Origin: Bacteroidetes bacterium GWF2_33_16
GTDB taxonomy: Bacteria; Bacteroidota; Bacteroidia; Bacteroidales; UBA12077
Direction: 5' to 3'
NCBI GenBank assembly: GCA_001768565.1
Contig: MEOE01000006.1
Location: 1 to 64,000 of the forward strand
Length of the DNA: 64,000 bases
Shown here in pieces: positions 55,688 to 64,000 of this stretch. The translations under genes and the position numbers were made by a program. The notes beneath the pieces were generated by a model. That model did no database searches and had not been told where the DNA came from. It was given only the letters and a program-made list of their open reading frames with translations. Position 1 is the stretch's first letter. Each line of letters opens with the position of its first letter.

Positions 55688-56251
55688 ATGAATAAGATTA
55701 ATAAAATTCTCTTTTTTATAATCTGTTGTTGCGGAATTATTAACTTATATGCTCAGGAACAAAATACAACTCTGCTCAATAAAAAAGAACTAAAATTGCA
55801 AAAACTTGAACAAAATGTTCTTCGTACTAAGGCAAAAGTCAATATAGTAAAAGCAAAACTTGAGTCGGCAGATAGTTTGATTAATGTTGGAAAGGATATG
55901 GAAATGGAAGCAATTTACCAGATTATTGCTTTAGAAAAAGAAGGGAAAGAATATACGAGACAACAAAACTCAGAATATAGGTTATTAAACAGGCAACTTA
56001 AAAAAGCTTCAGATGAGGAACAGAAGCAGATTACAAAAGAAATTAAGGAACTTGACTTAAAATATAAATTAGAAATAAAAGAACTTGAGAAAAAATTAAA
56101 AGTTGAGTACAAAAAGCTACAAAAAGGGATGTTAAATCAGGAGAAGGGCAAAGAAAAACAAAAGCAATACCAAAGAACTCTTGAAGATTATCTCGATCTT
56201 CTTGATGATGCAGAAAAAAAACTCGAAGAATTTAAACTCGAAATGGATTAA
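55688..56251 (+). CDS. Exported coiled-coil protein of unknown function
   Basis: A 187-aa protein with a signal peptide (cleavage near LYAQEQ). The mature chain is almost wholly coiled coil (about 30-187), rich in Lys/Glu (about half charged). No family recognised. 37 bp after the previous gene; the last member of the cluster before the decayed region. Could act as an envelope spacer or partner of the exporter; this is inference. Confidence 0.65.
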   Translation: MNKINKILFFIICCCGIINLYAQEQNTTLLNKKELKLQKLEQNVLRTKAKVNIVKAKLESADSLINVGKDMEMEAIYQIIALEKEGKEYTRQQNSEYRLLNRQLKKASDEEQKQITKEIKELDLKYKLEIKELEKKLKVEYKKLQKGMLNQEKGKEKQKQYQRTLEDYLDLLDDAEKKLEEFKLEMD

Positions 56252-56676
56252 AACCATTTTTTAGGTTTGATGTTTTCAAACTAATTTTTTTGAATATCCC
56301 ATTAGGATTAAATATCTATAAAACCAAATATTCCAAAAGTTTATTCCCTACGGGAAAAAATTTAATTTCTAATAAAAATTTCTATTGTTTTTAATCTCCT
56401 TCGGAGAAAAGTAATGAAAATTGTTAAATTGTTAAATTACTTTTTGATAATTGCTAATTGTTTATTGCTAATTGAATAATTGTCAGTAGGACATAAACAA
56501 TAAAACAGCAACTACTAAAGACTAATTACTTTTTGTTATATTTCCTATTAAGAATAATAAAGTGCGTTAAATTTTATTATATAATAAAACACTTTCTTAT
56601 CTGATATTCTTTTACTAACTTTCATTTAACATTTTTTCTGGTTTATTAGTCCAATCAATTTATAATCAATTTTTTT
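56252..56676. other. AT-rich intergenic region with short palindromes
   Basis: No gene. Small palindromes TTCCCTACGGGAA (about 56344) and CTCCTTCGGAG (about 56397) are visible, with otherwise low-complexity AT sequence. Likely eroded sequence following the operon. Confidence 0.5.
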
Positions 56677-57157
56677 ATGAATGAGAATTCTGATTATACG
56701 AGCTATTTGAATGCTCTGATTGAAGGAGATAAAGATTTTTGTACCCGGTTTATACAAAATCTGATTAAAAAAGAGTAGATATTAAAACGGGTTATATTGA
56801 TTATTTTCTAATAAAAACGAAATAGTGATTTCTATTGATCCTGAAAAGATTAACCATGTATTAAATAATTATATTACAAATGCAATAAAGTATTCAAAAA
56901 TAATTACTACGATTCATGTAAATTTAATAAAACAAAGTAACGAAATAATTGTTTCAATTAAAGACGAAGGTGTTGATATTCAGAAAGGTGATTTGTCGAA
57001 GCTGGTTAAATATTTTAGTAAAACAGATTCAGAAACAGCTGAAGGAGAATCAAGCACGGGAATAGGTTTAGCTAACAGGAGGGAAAAGGTTTATCGTTTT
57101 ATTTCTCTCTTCAAATTTAAGAAAGTAAAAAGTAAAAAGATAATAGTAAAAAGATAA
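56677..57157 (+). pseudogene. Remnants of a cobalamin-binding-like/histidine kinase gene
   Basis: An ATG at 56677 opens 33 codons (MNENSDYTSYLNALIEGDK...) that resemble the N-terminus of a B12-binding modular domain (YLNALIEGDKDFCTRFIQNLI) and then stop. From about 56805 to 57157, in a different frame, runs an ATPase core fragment of a histidine kinase (N box NNYITNAIKYSK; DEGVDI; STGIGLA) which lacks its H-box and then ends in frame-degenerate lysine repeats. Both pieces are therefore parts of a deleted sensor gene, but their original linkage is inference. Confidence 0.6.
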
Positions 57158-57263
57158 AAGATAAAAGTAAAAAAGCTTGCCCGCCTTTGGCGGGACAAAA
57201 GTAAACTAGTAACCAGCTTGTCTGCCATTTAGCAGATTACCAGAAACCAGTAAACCAGTAAAA
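57158..57263. repeat. Low-complexity and palindromic spacer
   Basis: AGTAAAA-like tandem units (about 57124-57165), a CCCGCCTTTGGCGGG palindrome (about 57180-57194), and AACCAGTAAACCAGTAAA near the next gene start. No gene seen. Confidence 0.55.
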
Positions 57264-57698
57264 ATGACCAAAGAAGAACTTATTTCTATTGCCAGACAAC
57301 TTAAACAACCATCGAAAAAAACACAAAAAGAATTTGAAGATAAACTGGATATTATTCTTTCAGATGTAAATAAAATAATGCTTTCGCGTCCTGATCTGAT
57401 TATGCTTATTGGGGAGAATAACGAGGCTATGATGCTCGATAATCACCGAAATCAGCTACGGTTTATGAATTCGATGTTTATGTGTTTTAATCCCGAAATA
57501 CTTATCGAAACAGTTTTATGGGTTTTCAGAGCATACCCAAATCATGGATTTAATCTTACTTATTGGCCGGCAATGTTAAATGTGGTTTTGGATGAAATTG
57601 AAAAAGAACTCTCGAACGATGCTTTCAATCAATTAAAACCATTTTACACCTGGTTATTAATTTATCAGCCATTTTTCACAAAACTGGCAAATCAGTAA
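57264..57698 (+). CDS. Conserved-looking protein of unknown function
   Basis: A 144-aa protein predicted to be all helical, with no signal peptide or membrane helix. The C-terminal half has an aromatic-rich run (YPNHGFNLTYWPAML, about 92-106; FYTWLLIYQPFF, about 127-138). The pattern could fit a small sensor or regulator domain, but I recognise no family. It lies 34 bp upstream of the large PAS protein on the same strand, suggesting a paired function in signalling. Confidence 0.6.
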   Translation: MTKEELISIARQLKQPSKKTQKEFEDKLDIILSDVNKIMLSRPDLIMLIGENNEAMMLDNHRNQLRFMNSMFMCFNPEILIETVLWVFRAYPNHGFNLTYWPAMLNVVLDEIEKELSNDAFNQLKPFYTWLLIYQPFFTKLANQ

Positions 57699-57732
57699 AA
57701 AGTAAAATAATAATTAAATTAATTAGTTTTTT

Positions 57733-60700
57733 ATGAGAACTTTAAAGCCAAAAGAATACAGGTACCTTTTAATGTTTCTTATTTTAATTGTAGGTGCTTT
57801 AATTATAATTGCTGGAAAATTATATTATGAAAATGATAAAAAAAATACCAGAATTGAAAAATACAATGAGCTAAAAGCCATTGCCGATTTAAAAAAGAAT
57901 GAAATAGTTCAATGGAAATCTGAACGACTATCAGAAGCAAATTTCTTTTCAAAACAAGAAACAATGGTTGAAGAAACCTATGGTTTAGTTAATGGAAATA
58001 AAAAATCAACTGAATTTCTTAAAAAATCGCTTATTCATTTAGTTGATGGCAAGCGATACGAAAATATTTTTATCATCGATAATAATGGTTCTTTAATTTT
58101 TAGTATAGATAGTAATTATAATACTGTTGATACCACTTCAATTGCATTTTCACAAAAAGCTCAAAATTTAAAACACGTTTTATTTAGCGATTTTTATATA
58201 TGTAACACACATAAAATCATACATTTCGATATAATCGCTCCAGTATATAGTAAAAAAGGTGATTATATAGCTACAATTTTTTTCAGAATTAATCCCAACG
58301 ATTTTTTATATCCGCTTATTCAGAGTTGGCCTACACCTAGCAAAACAGCAGAAACATTAATTTTAAGATCCGATGACGATAGTGTTCTTTTTTTAAATGA
58401 TTTAAGGCATTTAAAAGGTACTGCACTAAAATTAAAAGAATCAAAAGAGAATTTATTATTACCTGGTACTCAGGCTGTTTTAGGAAAAGTGGGACTATTT
58501 GAAGGTAAAGATTACAGAAATATAGATGTTTTGTCTAATCTGGATACTATTCCCGGTACAGGATGGAGCATTGTATCAAAAGTAGATTCAGATGAAATTT
58601 ATGCTGAGCATTATAGAGATTCCATTTTTATTATACTTTTAGTTTTGTTTCTTATACTTTTTGTTGCATCTCTTTTAATTTTGATATATAATTCCCGTCA
58701 AAAGAATATATATAAAGAGTTGCTTGCCAATGAAATTGAATTGCACGAGTCGCAGGAAGAATTTCGTGCAACACTTTATAGTATAGGTGATGGTGTTATT
58801 ACAACCGATAAAAAGGGTTTAATTAAACAAATGAATGGTATAGCAGAAAACCTCACCGGCTGGAACGAAAAAGATGCAAAAGGGAAAAAAATGGAAGACG
58901 TTTTTCAGATCATAAATGAAGAAACACGAAACATAGTTGAGAATCCTGTAAAAAAAGTATTGAAAGAAGGATTGATTGTTGGCCTGGCAAATCACACCCT
59001 GTTAATTTCAAAAGATGGTAAAGAAATACCTATTGCCGATAGCGGAGCTCCAATAAAAGATGTAAGAGGTAATATTACAGGTGTTGTTGTGGTTTTTAGA
59101 GATCAGACAGAGAGTCGTGCCCAGCAAAGAATTTTAAAGGAAAGTGAAGAACGATTCCAACTGCTATTTAATAAAGCACCCTTAGGTTACCAATCGCTCG
59201 ATTTCGATGGAAACTTTATGGATGTTAACCAGCAATGGCTCGATACCCTTGGATATACTCGCAACGAAGTTGTAGGAAAATGGTTTGGCGATTTTCTTGT
59301 ACCCGAATTCAGGGATGCATTTAAAGAACGATTCCCTATTTTTAAATCACAGGGTTTTATTCATAGTGAGTTTGAAATGCTGCATAAAAACGGTAATAGG
59401 CTGTTTATTGCATTCGATGGACGAATTGGATACAATAAGTTTGGAGAATTTATTCAAACACATTGTATATTACAGGATATTACCGAACAAAAGAAAGCAG
59501 AATTGGCACTCAGAGAAAGTGAAAAAAGCCTGAGCCAACAGAACGAAATAATAACTACACTTCTTAAAAACCTTCAGATTGGTGTATTTATGGTAGAAGC
59601 ACCAACAGGTAAGCCATTAATGGCAAACGAAGCAGCCTATCAGCTTCTTGGACCTGGAATTCTTCCTGATAAAAATATGAAGATTCCAGCAGAAGTATAT
59701 AAGGCATACAAATATGGAACTAACGAGCCTTATCCACCAGAAGAAACACCAATTTTATTAGGATTGAAAGGTGTGTCAGCACATGTTGACGATATGGTGG
59801 TTGAACAACCTGATGGTACAAAAACCCAACTTGAAATATTTGGTTCACCTATATATGATAAAAATGGAAACATATGGGCTAGTCTTGTAAGTTTCTTCGA
59901 TATTACCGAGCGTAAGAGGATTGAAAAAGATCTTAAAGAGAGTGAAGAACGATTTCAACGATTAATGCTAAATCTGGAAGCCGGAATTGTTGTACATGCT
60001 CCCGATACATCTATTGTTATGAATAATAACAGAGCATCAGAAATATTAGGATTAAGTAACGAACAAATGAAAGGGAAAGTAGCTGTTGATCCTGAATGGA
60101 AATTTGTTAATCAATACAGAATGCCACTTACTCTTGATGAATATCCTGTAAACCAAATTATAAACTCAAAAAATCCAATAAAAGATCAAATTTTAGGAAT
60201 AAATCAACCCGGAAAAAATAATATAGTGTGGGTTACAGTAAACGGTTTTCCTGTACTAGATAAAACGGGCAATATAACTGAATTAGTTATTAGTTTTATT
60301 GATATAACAGAACAAAAAGAAGCTGAAGAAAAACTAAAAGAAAACTTTGCTCTTATAAAAATTGCAGGTGAAAAAGTAAAGCTTGGCGGGTGGAATGTTA
60401 TTCTTAATGAGAATCGATCGTATTGGTCAGATCAGGTGGCTGCCATTCACGAAGTGCCTGCAGGATACTCTCCATTAGTGAGTGATGGAATTAACTTTTA
60501 TGCTCCTGAATGGCGCGATAAAATTACTGAAGTATTTACACGTTGTGTTCAGGAAGGTATACCATACGATGAAGAAATGGAGATAATTACTGCAAGTGGT
60601 AAACGGATATGGATTCGTACAGCAGGAGAAGCAGTTAGGGATGATAATGGAAAAATATTTAAAGTACAAGGGGCACTTCAGGATATATCCGCACAAAAGC

Positions 60701-61239
60701 ATATTGAAGCACAATTAAATGAAAGTGAATTGCTTTTTAAAGCACTTATGGATAATAGCCCTATATATATATTCTTTAAAGACCGCGATATTAAGGCGAT
60801 GCATTTAAGTAAAAACTATGAACTTATGTTGGGCAAACCTTTATCAGAACTCATCGGAAAAGATATGTTTGATTTGTTTCCTTCAGATCTTGCCAAAAAA
60901 ATGATTGAAGATGATAAAAAAATTGTTGAAGAAGGCAAAATGGTTGTTGTAGACGAGTTTTTTAACGATCATTATTATACAACTATAAAATTTCCTATTC
61001 TTCAGGAGAATAATGAACCATTACTTGCCGGATTTACTATTGATATTACCGATCGAAAAAAAATTGAGCAGGAATTAATTAAGTTAAACGAAGAACTTGA
61101 ACAACGTATAAAAGAACGAACTCAAGATCTCGAAAATAAAAATAGTGAACTGGAGCGAATGAATAAAGCCTTTATTGGACGCGAATTGAGAATTAAAGAG
61201 TTAAAAGATAAGATTAAGGAATTGGAAAATAAGAATTAG
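57733..61239 (+). CDS. Membrane-bound multi-PAS sensor without kinase domain
   Basis: The 1,168-aa protein has TM1 (about residues 9-27), a ~265-aa extracytoplasmic sensor domain, and TM2 (about 297-320). The cytoplasmic part has six PAS-type domains starting near residues 337, 471, 596, 737, 872 and 998, each followed by PAC-like ITE/DIT(E/D) motifs. It ends in a coiled coil and the tail FIGRELRIKELKDKIKELEN. No HisKA, HATPase, GGDEF, EAL or receiver domain is present, so it must relay through a partner. The same tail ends the next gene. Confidence 0.88.
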   Translation: MRTLKPKEYRYLLMFLILIVGALIIIAGKLYYENDKKNTRIEKYNELKAIADLKKNEIVQWKSERLSEANFFSKQETMVEETYGLVNGNKKSTEFLKKSLIHLVDGKRYENIFIIDNNGSLIFSIDSNYNTVDTTSIAFSQKAQNLKHVLFSDFYICNTHKIIHFDIIAPVYSKKGDYIATIFFRINPNDFLYPLIQSWPTPSKTAETLILRSDDDSVLFLNDLRHLKGTALKLKESKENLLLPGTQAVLGKVGLFEGKDYRNIDVLSNLDTIPGTGWSIVSKVDSDEIYAEHYRDSIFIILLVLFLILFVASLLILIYNSRQKNIYKELLANEIELHESQEEFRATLYSIGDGVITTDKKGLIKQMNGIAENLTGWNEKDAKGKKMEDVFQIINEETRNIVENPVKKVLKEGLIVGLANHTLLISKDGKEIPIADSGAPIKDVRGNITGVVVVFRDQTESRAQQRILKESEERFQLLFNKAPLGYQSLDFDGNFMDVNQQWLDTLGYTRNEVVGKWFGDFLVPEFRDAFKERFPIFKSQGFIHSEFEMLHKNGNRLFIAFDGRIGYNKFGEFIQTHCILQDITEQKKAELALRESEKSLSQQNEIITTLLKNLQIGVFMVEAPTGKPLMANEAAYQLLGPGILPDKNMKIPAEVYKAYKYGTNEPYPPEETPILLGLKGVSAHVDDMVVEQPDGTKTQLEIFGSPIYDKNGNIWASLVSFFDITERKRIEKDLKESEERFQRLMLNLEAGIVVHAPDTSIVMNNNRASEILGLSNEQMKGKVAVDPEWKFVNQYRMPLTLDEYPVNQIINSKNPIKDQILGINQPGKNNIVWVTVNGFPVLDKTGNITELVISFIDITEQKEAEEKLKENFALIKIAGEKVKLGGWNVILNENRSYWSDQVAAIHEVPAGYSPLVSDGINFYAPEWRDKITEVFTRCVQEGIPYDEEMEIITASGKRIWIRTAGEAVRDDNGKIFKVQGALQDISAQKHIEAQLNESELLFKALMDNSPIYIFFKDRDIKAMHLSKNYELMLGKPLSELIGKDMFDLFPSDLAKKMIEDDKKIVEEGKMVVVDEFFNDHYYTTIKFPILQENNEPLLAGFTIDITDRKKIEQELIKLNEELEQRIKERTQDLENKNSELERMNKAFIGRELRIKELKDKIKELENKN

Positions 61240-61443
61240 TAAATAGAAGTGAATCAGTTTGTTAAGAAACGATAAGTGGATTTTTAAAATTTGGTTTAAC
61301 TTGATAAAGAATGATTGAAGAAAGGTAGAATATTGATTTGATATTATTGAAAAAGATTTTTTATTAGAATACCTTACCTAAACTTGTACTATTTGTTTTA
61401 ATATATAAAGATTTATAGTAATTATTTAAAAAAATGGTGAGTT
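61240..61443. other. Intergenic region with sequence duplicated after the next gene
   Basis: The segment following the stop (61240-61380) resembles the sequence after the next gene (62908-63030), including elements such as GTTAA...AAGGTAGAATAT and ATTGATTTGA. It therefore appears to be part of a segmental duplication. No gene seen. Confidence 0.55.
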
Positions 61444-62907
61444 ATGAAAATTAACATTCTGGATTTAATCGATTTCGGTAAAGTTGATACCTTGCTTGAA
61501 GGGTTCAACAAAACAACAGGTTTTGTAACAGCCATTTTAGACCTTGATGGAAATGTTTTGTCTAAATCGGGCTGGAGAACGATATGTACCCATTTTCATA
61601 GGATAAATCCCGAAACTGCAAGTAAATGTACCATCAGCGATACTGAATTGGCCAATAAAATGGCAAACGGCGAAAAATACCATTTTTACAAATGCTTAAA
61701 TGGCTTGGTTGACGTAGCCCTACCTATTGTAATCAAAGGAGAACATATAGGGAACCTTTTCTCCGGACAATTCTTTTTTGAAGAGCCCGATATTTCGTTT
61801 TTTAAAATGCAGGCAAAAGAATTTGGTTTTAACGAGAAAGAATACCTGGAAGCACTTAAAAAAGCACCTGTTTTTTCAAAGGAAGAAGTTAAAACGACAA
61901 TGGATTTTTTGCTCAATATGACCCAGCTAATTGTTGAATTGGCATATAAAAGGTTGGAGCAAGCGGAGCTGAATAAAACCATAAAAGAAAGCGAATTTCA
62001 ATACCGCAACCTGGCGAATGCAGGATTGGCACTTATATGGACATCAGGAACCGACAAGCTGTGTAACTATTTTAATGAACCATGGCTCAAATTTACTGGT
62101 CGCACTTTAGAACAGGAAATTGGAAATGGCTGGACAGAAGGGATTCATCCCGACGATTTTGACAGATGCCTTGAGATATATGTAAAAGCCTTTGATAAAC
62201 ATGAACCTTTTGAAATGGAATACCGCATAAAACATGTTAGTGGCCAGTACAGAATGATTCTTGATATGGGAACTCCGAACTTTAACAGTAATGGTGAGTT
62301 TATTGGATATATTGGACATTGTTTCGATATTACTGAACGTAAGCAGGCAGAAGAAAGTTTAAGGGAAAGTGAAATGCGATCCCGAATTACTTTCGATAAA
62401 TCACCTGTAGGTTCAGTAATTGTGGGTTTAGATAATTGTTTTATAAAATGCAATGAAGCTTTCTGCAATTTTGTAGATTATACTAATGATGAATTAATAG
62501 GAAAAAGCATAGCTGATATTACTTATTCAGAAGATAAAGACTTGGGAATGTCGGATTTGAAACTTTTGATGGAAGGCAAAATTGAGTCCTCTGCTTATAT
62601 CCAGAAACGCTATATTCATAAAGATGGATTCATTCTATGGGGCGAAGTTAGTATATCATTAGTTCGCGATAGCAATAATAAACCATTGTATTTTTTACCA
62701 GTTATTACAGATATTACCAAGCGTAAAAAAGTTGAAGAAGAACTGTTAAACCTTAAAAATAAACTGGAAGAACGAGTTGAAGAGCAAACCATGGAGTTGA
62801 GCCAAAAGATAGATGAACTCGAACGTATGAATAAATTGTTTATTGGACGCGAATTGAGAATTAAAGAGTTAAAAGATAAAATTAAAGAATTGGAAAATAA
62901 AAATTAG
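61444..62907 (+). CDS. PocR-PAS-PAS sensor protein without kinase domain
   Basis: A 487-aa cytoplasmic protein: PocR ligand-binding domain (about 1-170; TGFVTAILDLDGNVLSKSGW at about 25-44, and conserved Cys such as in WRTICTHFHR and TASKCTISD), then two PAS domains (about 182-300 and 309-430), then a coiled coil ending with the same FIGRELRIKELKDKIKELEN tail as the previous protein. No output domain. PocR domains bind small hydrocarbons or related ligands in other proteins. Function of the tail is unknown; perhaps docking to a kinase. Confidence 0.88.
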   Translation: MKINILDLIDFGKVDTLLEGFNKTTGFVTAILDLDGNVLSKSGWRTICTHFHRINPETASKCTISDTELANKMANGEKYHFYKCLNGLVDVALPIVIKGEHIGNLFSGQFFFEEPDISFFKMQAKEFGFNEKEYLEALKKAPVFSKEEVKTTMDFLLNMTQLIVELAYKRLEQAELNKTIKESEFQYRNLANAGLALIWTSGTDKLCNYFNEPWLKFTGRTLEQEIGNGWTEGIHPDDFDRCLEIYVKAFDKHEPFEMEYRIKHVSGQYRMILDMGTPNFNSNGEFIGYIGHCFDITERKQAEESLRESEMRSRITFDKSPVGSVIVGLDNCFIKCNEAFCNFVDYTNDELIGKSIADITYSEDKDLGMSDLKLLMEGKIESSAYIQKRYIHKDGFILWGEVSISLVRDSNNKPLYFLPVITDITKRKKVEEELLNLKNKLEERVEEQTMELSQKIDELERMNKLFIGRELRIKELKDKIKELENKN

Positions 62908-63053
62908 AAATGAATCAATTTGCTAATAATTACTAAGTAGATTTATAAAAATCAATTTTAACGTGTTAAAGAATAGTTGAAAAAAAGGTAGAATATCGAT
63001 TTGAATTAATAGGAAAAAATATCAGCGCATTTCAATTTTATACGAATAAAAAA

Positions 63054-64000
63054 ATGAAAAACGCATCTAAAAAAGTCATCAGTAATGTTAAACTAGATTG
63101 GTATGTCTTTTTATTTATAGTGTTATTCTTTTTTATTTCAATAAATGAATCCTATTCTCAAAATGATAGCATCGATATTTATGATTTAAACTTAACTCAA
63201 CTTTCAAAACTTAAAATTACATCTGCATCAAAAGTAGCACAAAATATTAACGAAGTTCCATCAACTGTTTTTGTTATTACAGGTGAACAAATTAAGGAAA
63301 ACGGATACTTTACATTAGAAGAAGCTTTATCTGAACTTCCCGGTTTTCAGTTTAGAAATATTAATGGAATAAACAGTTATGTTTTTCAACGAGGAATACC
63401 TAACCAAAATAATTTAACATTATTACTTATTGATGGAGTTCAGATTAACGAACTCAATTCTGGTGGATTTTATGCCGGAGGGCAATTCAACTTGTCAAAC
63501 ATAGAACGTATTGAAGTAATTTATGGTCCATCGTCTTTAGTTTATGGTACAAACGCTGTATCGGGGATTATAAATATTATTACCAAAAATCCAACAGAAA
63601 AAAAGATTAATCTGAATGCTTTAGCAGGTAATTTTAACACTTTTAATGTCGATTTAAATTCAAGTTATGTAAATAAGAAAAATACATTTGGTGTTTCAGT
63701 TTCGGGTATGTATAAAACAACCGATAAAGCAAATTTAAAAGGTTTTGCCGGCGATAATAACTGGACAAATAAGATGGATAACTTTGAAAACGATTATGTA
63801 TTCGATTTAAAAATTAATGCCAGGGATTTTGTTTTAGGAACAAACTATATTTATAAAGAAACTTCTACTGCGACAAGTGAGAAATCTGTTGGAACTATTT
63901 ACAGGGATTATGGTACTACGTGGAATATTCAGTTTGTAAATAGTTATCTTAAATACAATAAAAAACTAAACCAAAAACTAACATTTACATCTCAATTATA
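63054..64000 (+). CDS. TonB-dependent receptor, 5' part (runs off window)
   Basis: ATG at 63054, open to the right edge (at least 315 codons). Signal peptide-like region (about 15-38, ending in ESYSQ) is followed by DLNLTQLSKLKITSASKVAQNINEVPSTVFVITGEQI (about 45-82) and a TonB plug (GFQFRNINGINSYVFQRG, LLLIDGVQINEL, NIERIEVIYGPSSLVYGTNAVSGIINIITK). Plug is intact; barrel is truncated by the window end. This subfamily (DLTxLxLxxLLxIxITSASK) is common among receptors near signalling proteins. The upstream PAS genes may relate to it. Confidence 0.9.
   Translation, partial: MKNASKKVISNVKLDWYVFLFIVLFFFISINESYSQNDSIDIYDLNLTQLSKLKITSASKVAQNINEVPSTVFVITGEQIKENGYFTLEEALSELPGFQFRNINGINSYVFQRGIPNQNNLTLLLIDGVQINELNSGGFYAGGQFNLSNIERIEVIYGPSSLVYGTNAVSGIINIITKNPTEKKINLNALAGNFNTFNVDLNSSYVNKKNTFGVSVSGMYKTTDKANLKGFAGDNNWTNKMDNFENDYVFDLKINARDFVLGTNYIYKETSTATSEKSVGTIYRDYGTTWNIQFVNSYLKYNKKLNQKLTFTSQL

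Overview
The window is AT-rich DNA from a member of the Bacteroidota, most likely class Bacteroidia (Bacteroidales/Marinilabiliales-like); I cannot place it to genus. The evidence is a type IX secretion (T9SS)/gliding locus (PorV, PorU, PorP/SprF-like and GldJ-like proteins), the Bacteroidota promoter form TAnnTTTG (often TATATTTG) upstream of several genes, a start-to-finish Bacteroidota style of envelope gene content, and short GC-rich palindromic repeats typical of these genomes.

Positions 1-45,000 are mostly ordinary chromosome: an aminotransferase; a single-domain response regulator with a beta-barrel protein; a TPR protein with RecR; a Na+/solute symporter convergent with an acyl-CoA synthetase; AlaRS; two paralogous M23 peptidases with a PQQ-propeller protein, a MerR regulator, a Nif3-like protein and a zinc-ribbon coiled-coil protein; a LemA/TPM operon; a solitary urocanate hydratase; an MCE/MlaE/MlaF lipid-transport operon; a thioredoxin/CoA-binding pair; ispF. 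The T9SS block (25.9-33.7 kb) has porV-porU on the minus strand, divergent from porP-gldJ, followed by murF and ppa. Next come a glycosyltransferase/lipid A acyltransferase-like/inositol monophosphatase cluster, mtaB, ppx, a SixA phosphatase, a DUF559 gene beside an inverted repeat, phoH, a nitroreductase and folC.

From 45.2 kb the window becomes accessory in character. A tRNA-Val(UAC) gene is followed by its terminator and then, with the start codon touching the T-tract, a 90-codon GIY-YIG nuclease gene. The nuclease gene runs into a second, remodelled copy of the tRNA 3' part, a second terminator and a second nuclease start. This second nuclease copy is split by an 842-bp non-coding insertion with an 8-bp target duplication and imperfect inverted ends. 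I regard this as the most novel structure in the window.

From 46.8 to 56.3 kb lies a signalling/export cluster: a hybrid histidine kinase, a receiver-kinase fusion whose phospho-accepting His is replaced by Asn, an ABCG-like half transporter fused to a long N-terminal domain, and four predicted exported proteins of unknown function, tightly spaced on one strand. After a 1-kb decayed stretch holding remnants of a cobalamin-binding/kinase-like gene come a 144-aa protein of unknown function and two large PAS sensors that carry no kinase domain but share a nearly identical C-terminal helical tail. The 5' part of a TonB-dependent receptor runs off the right edge.
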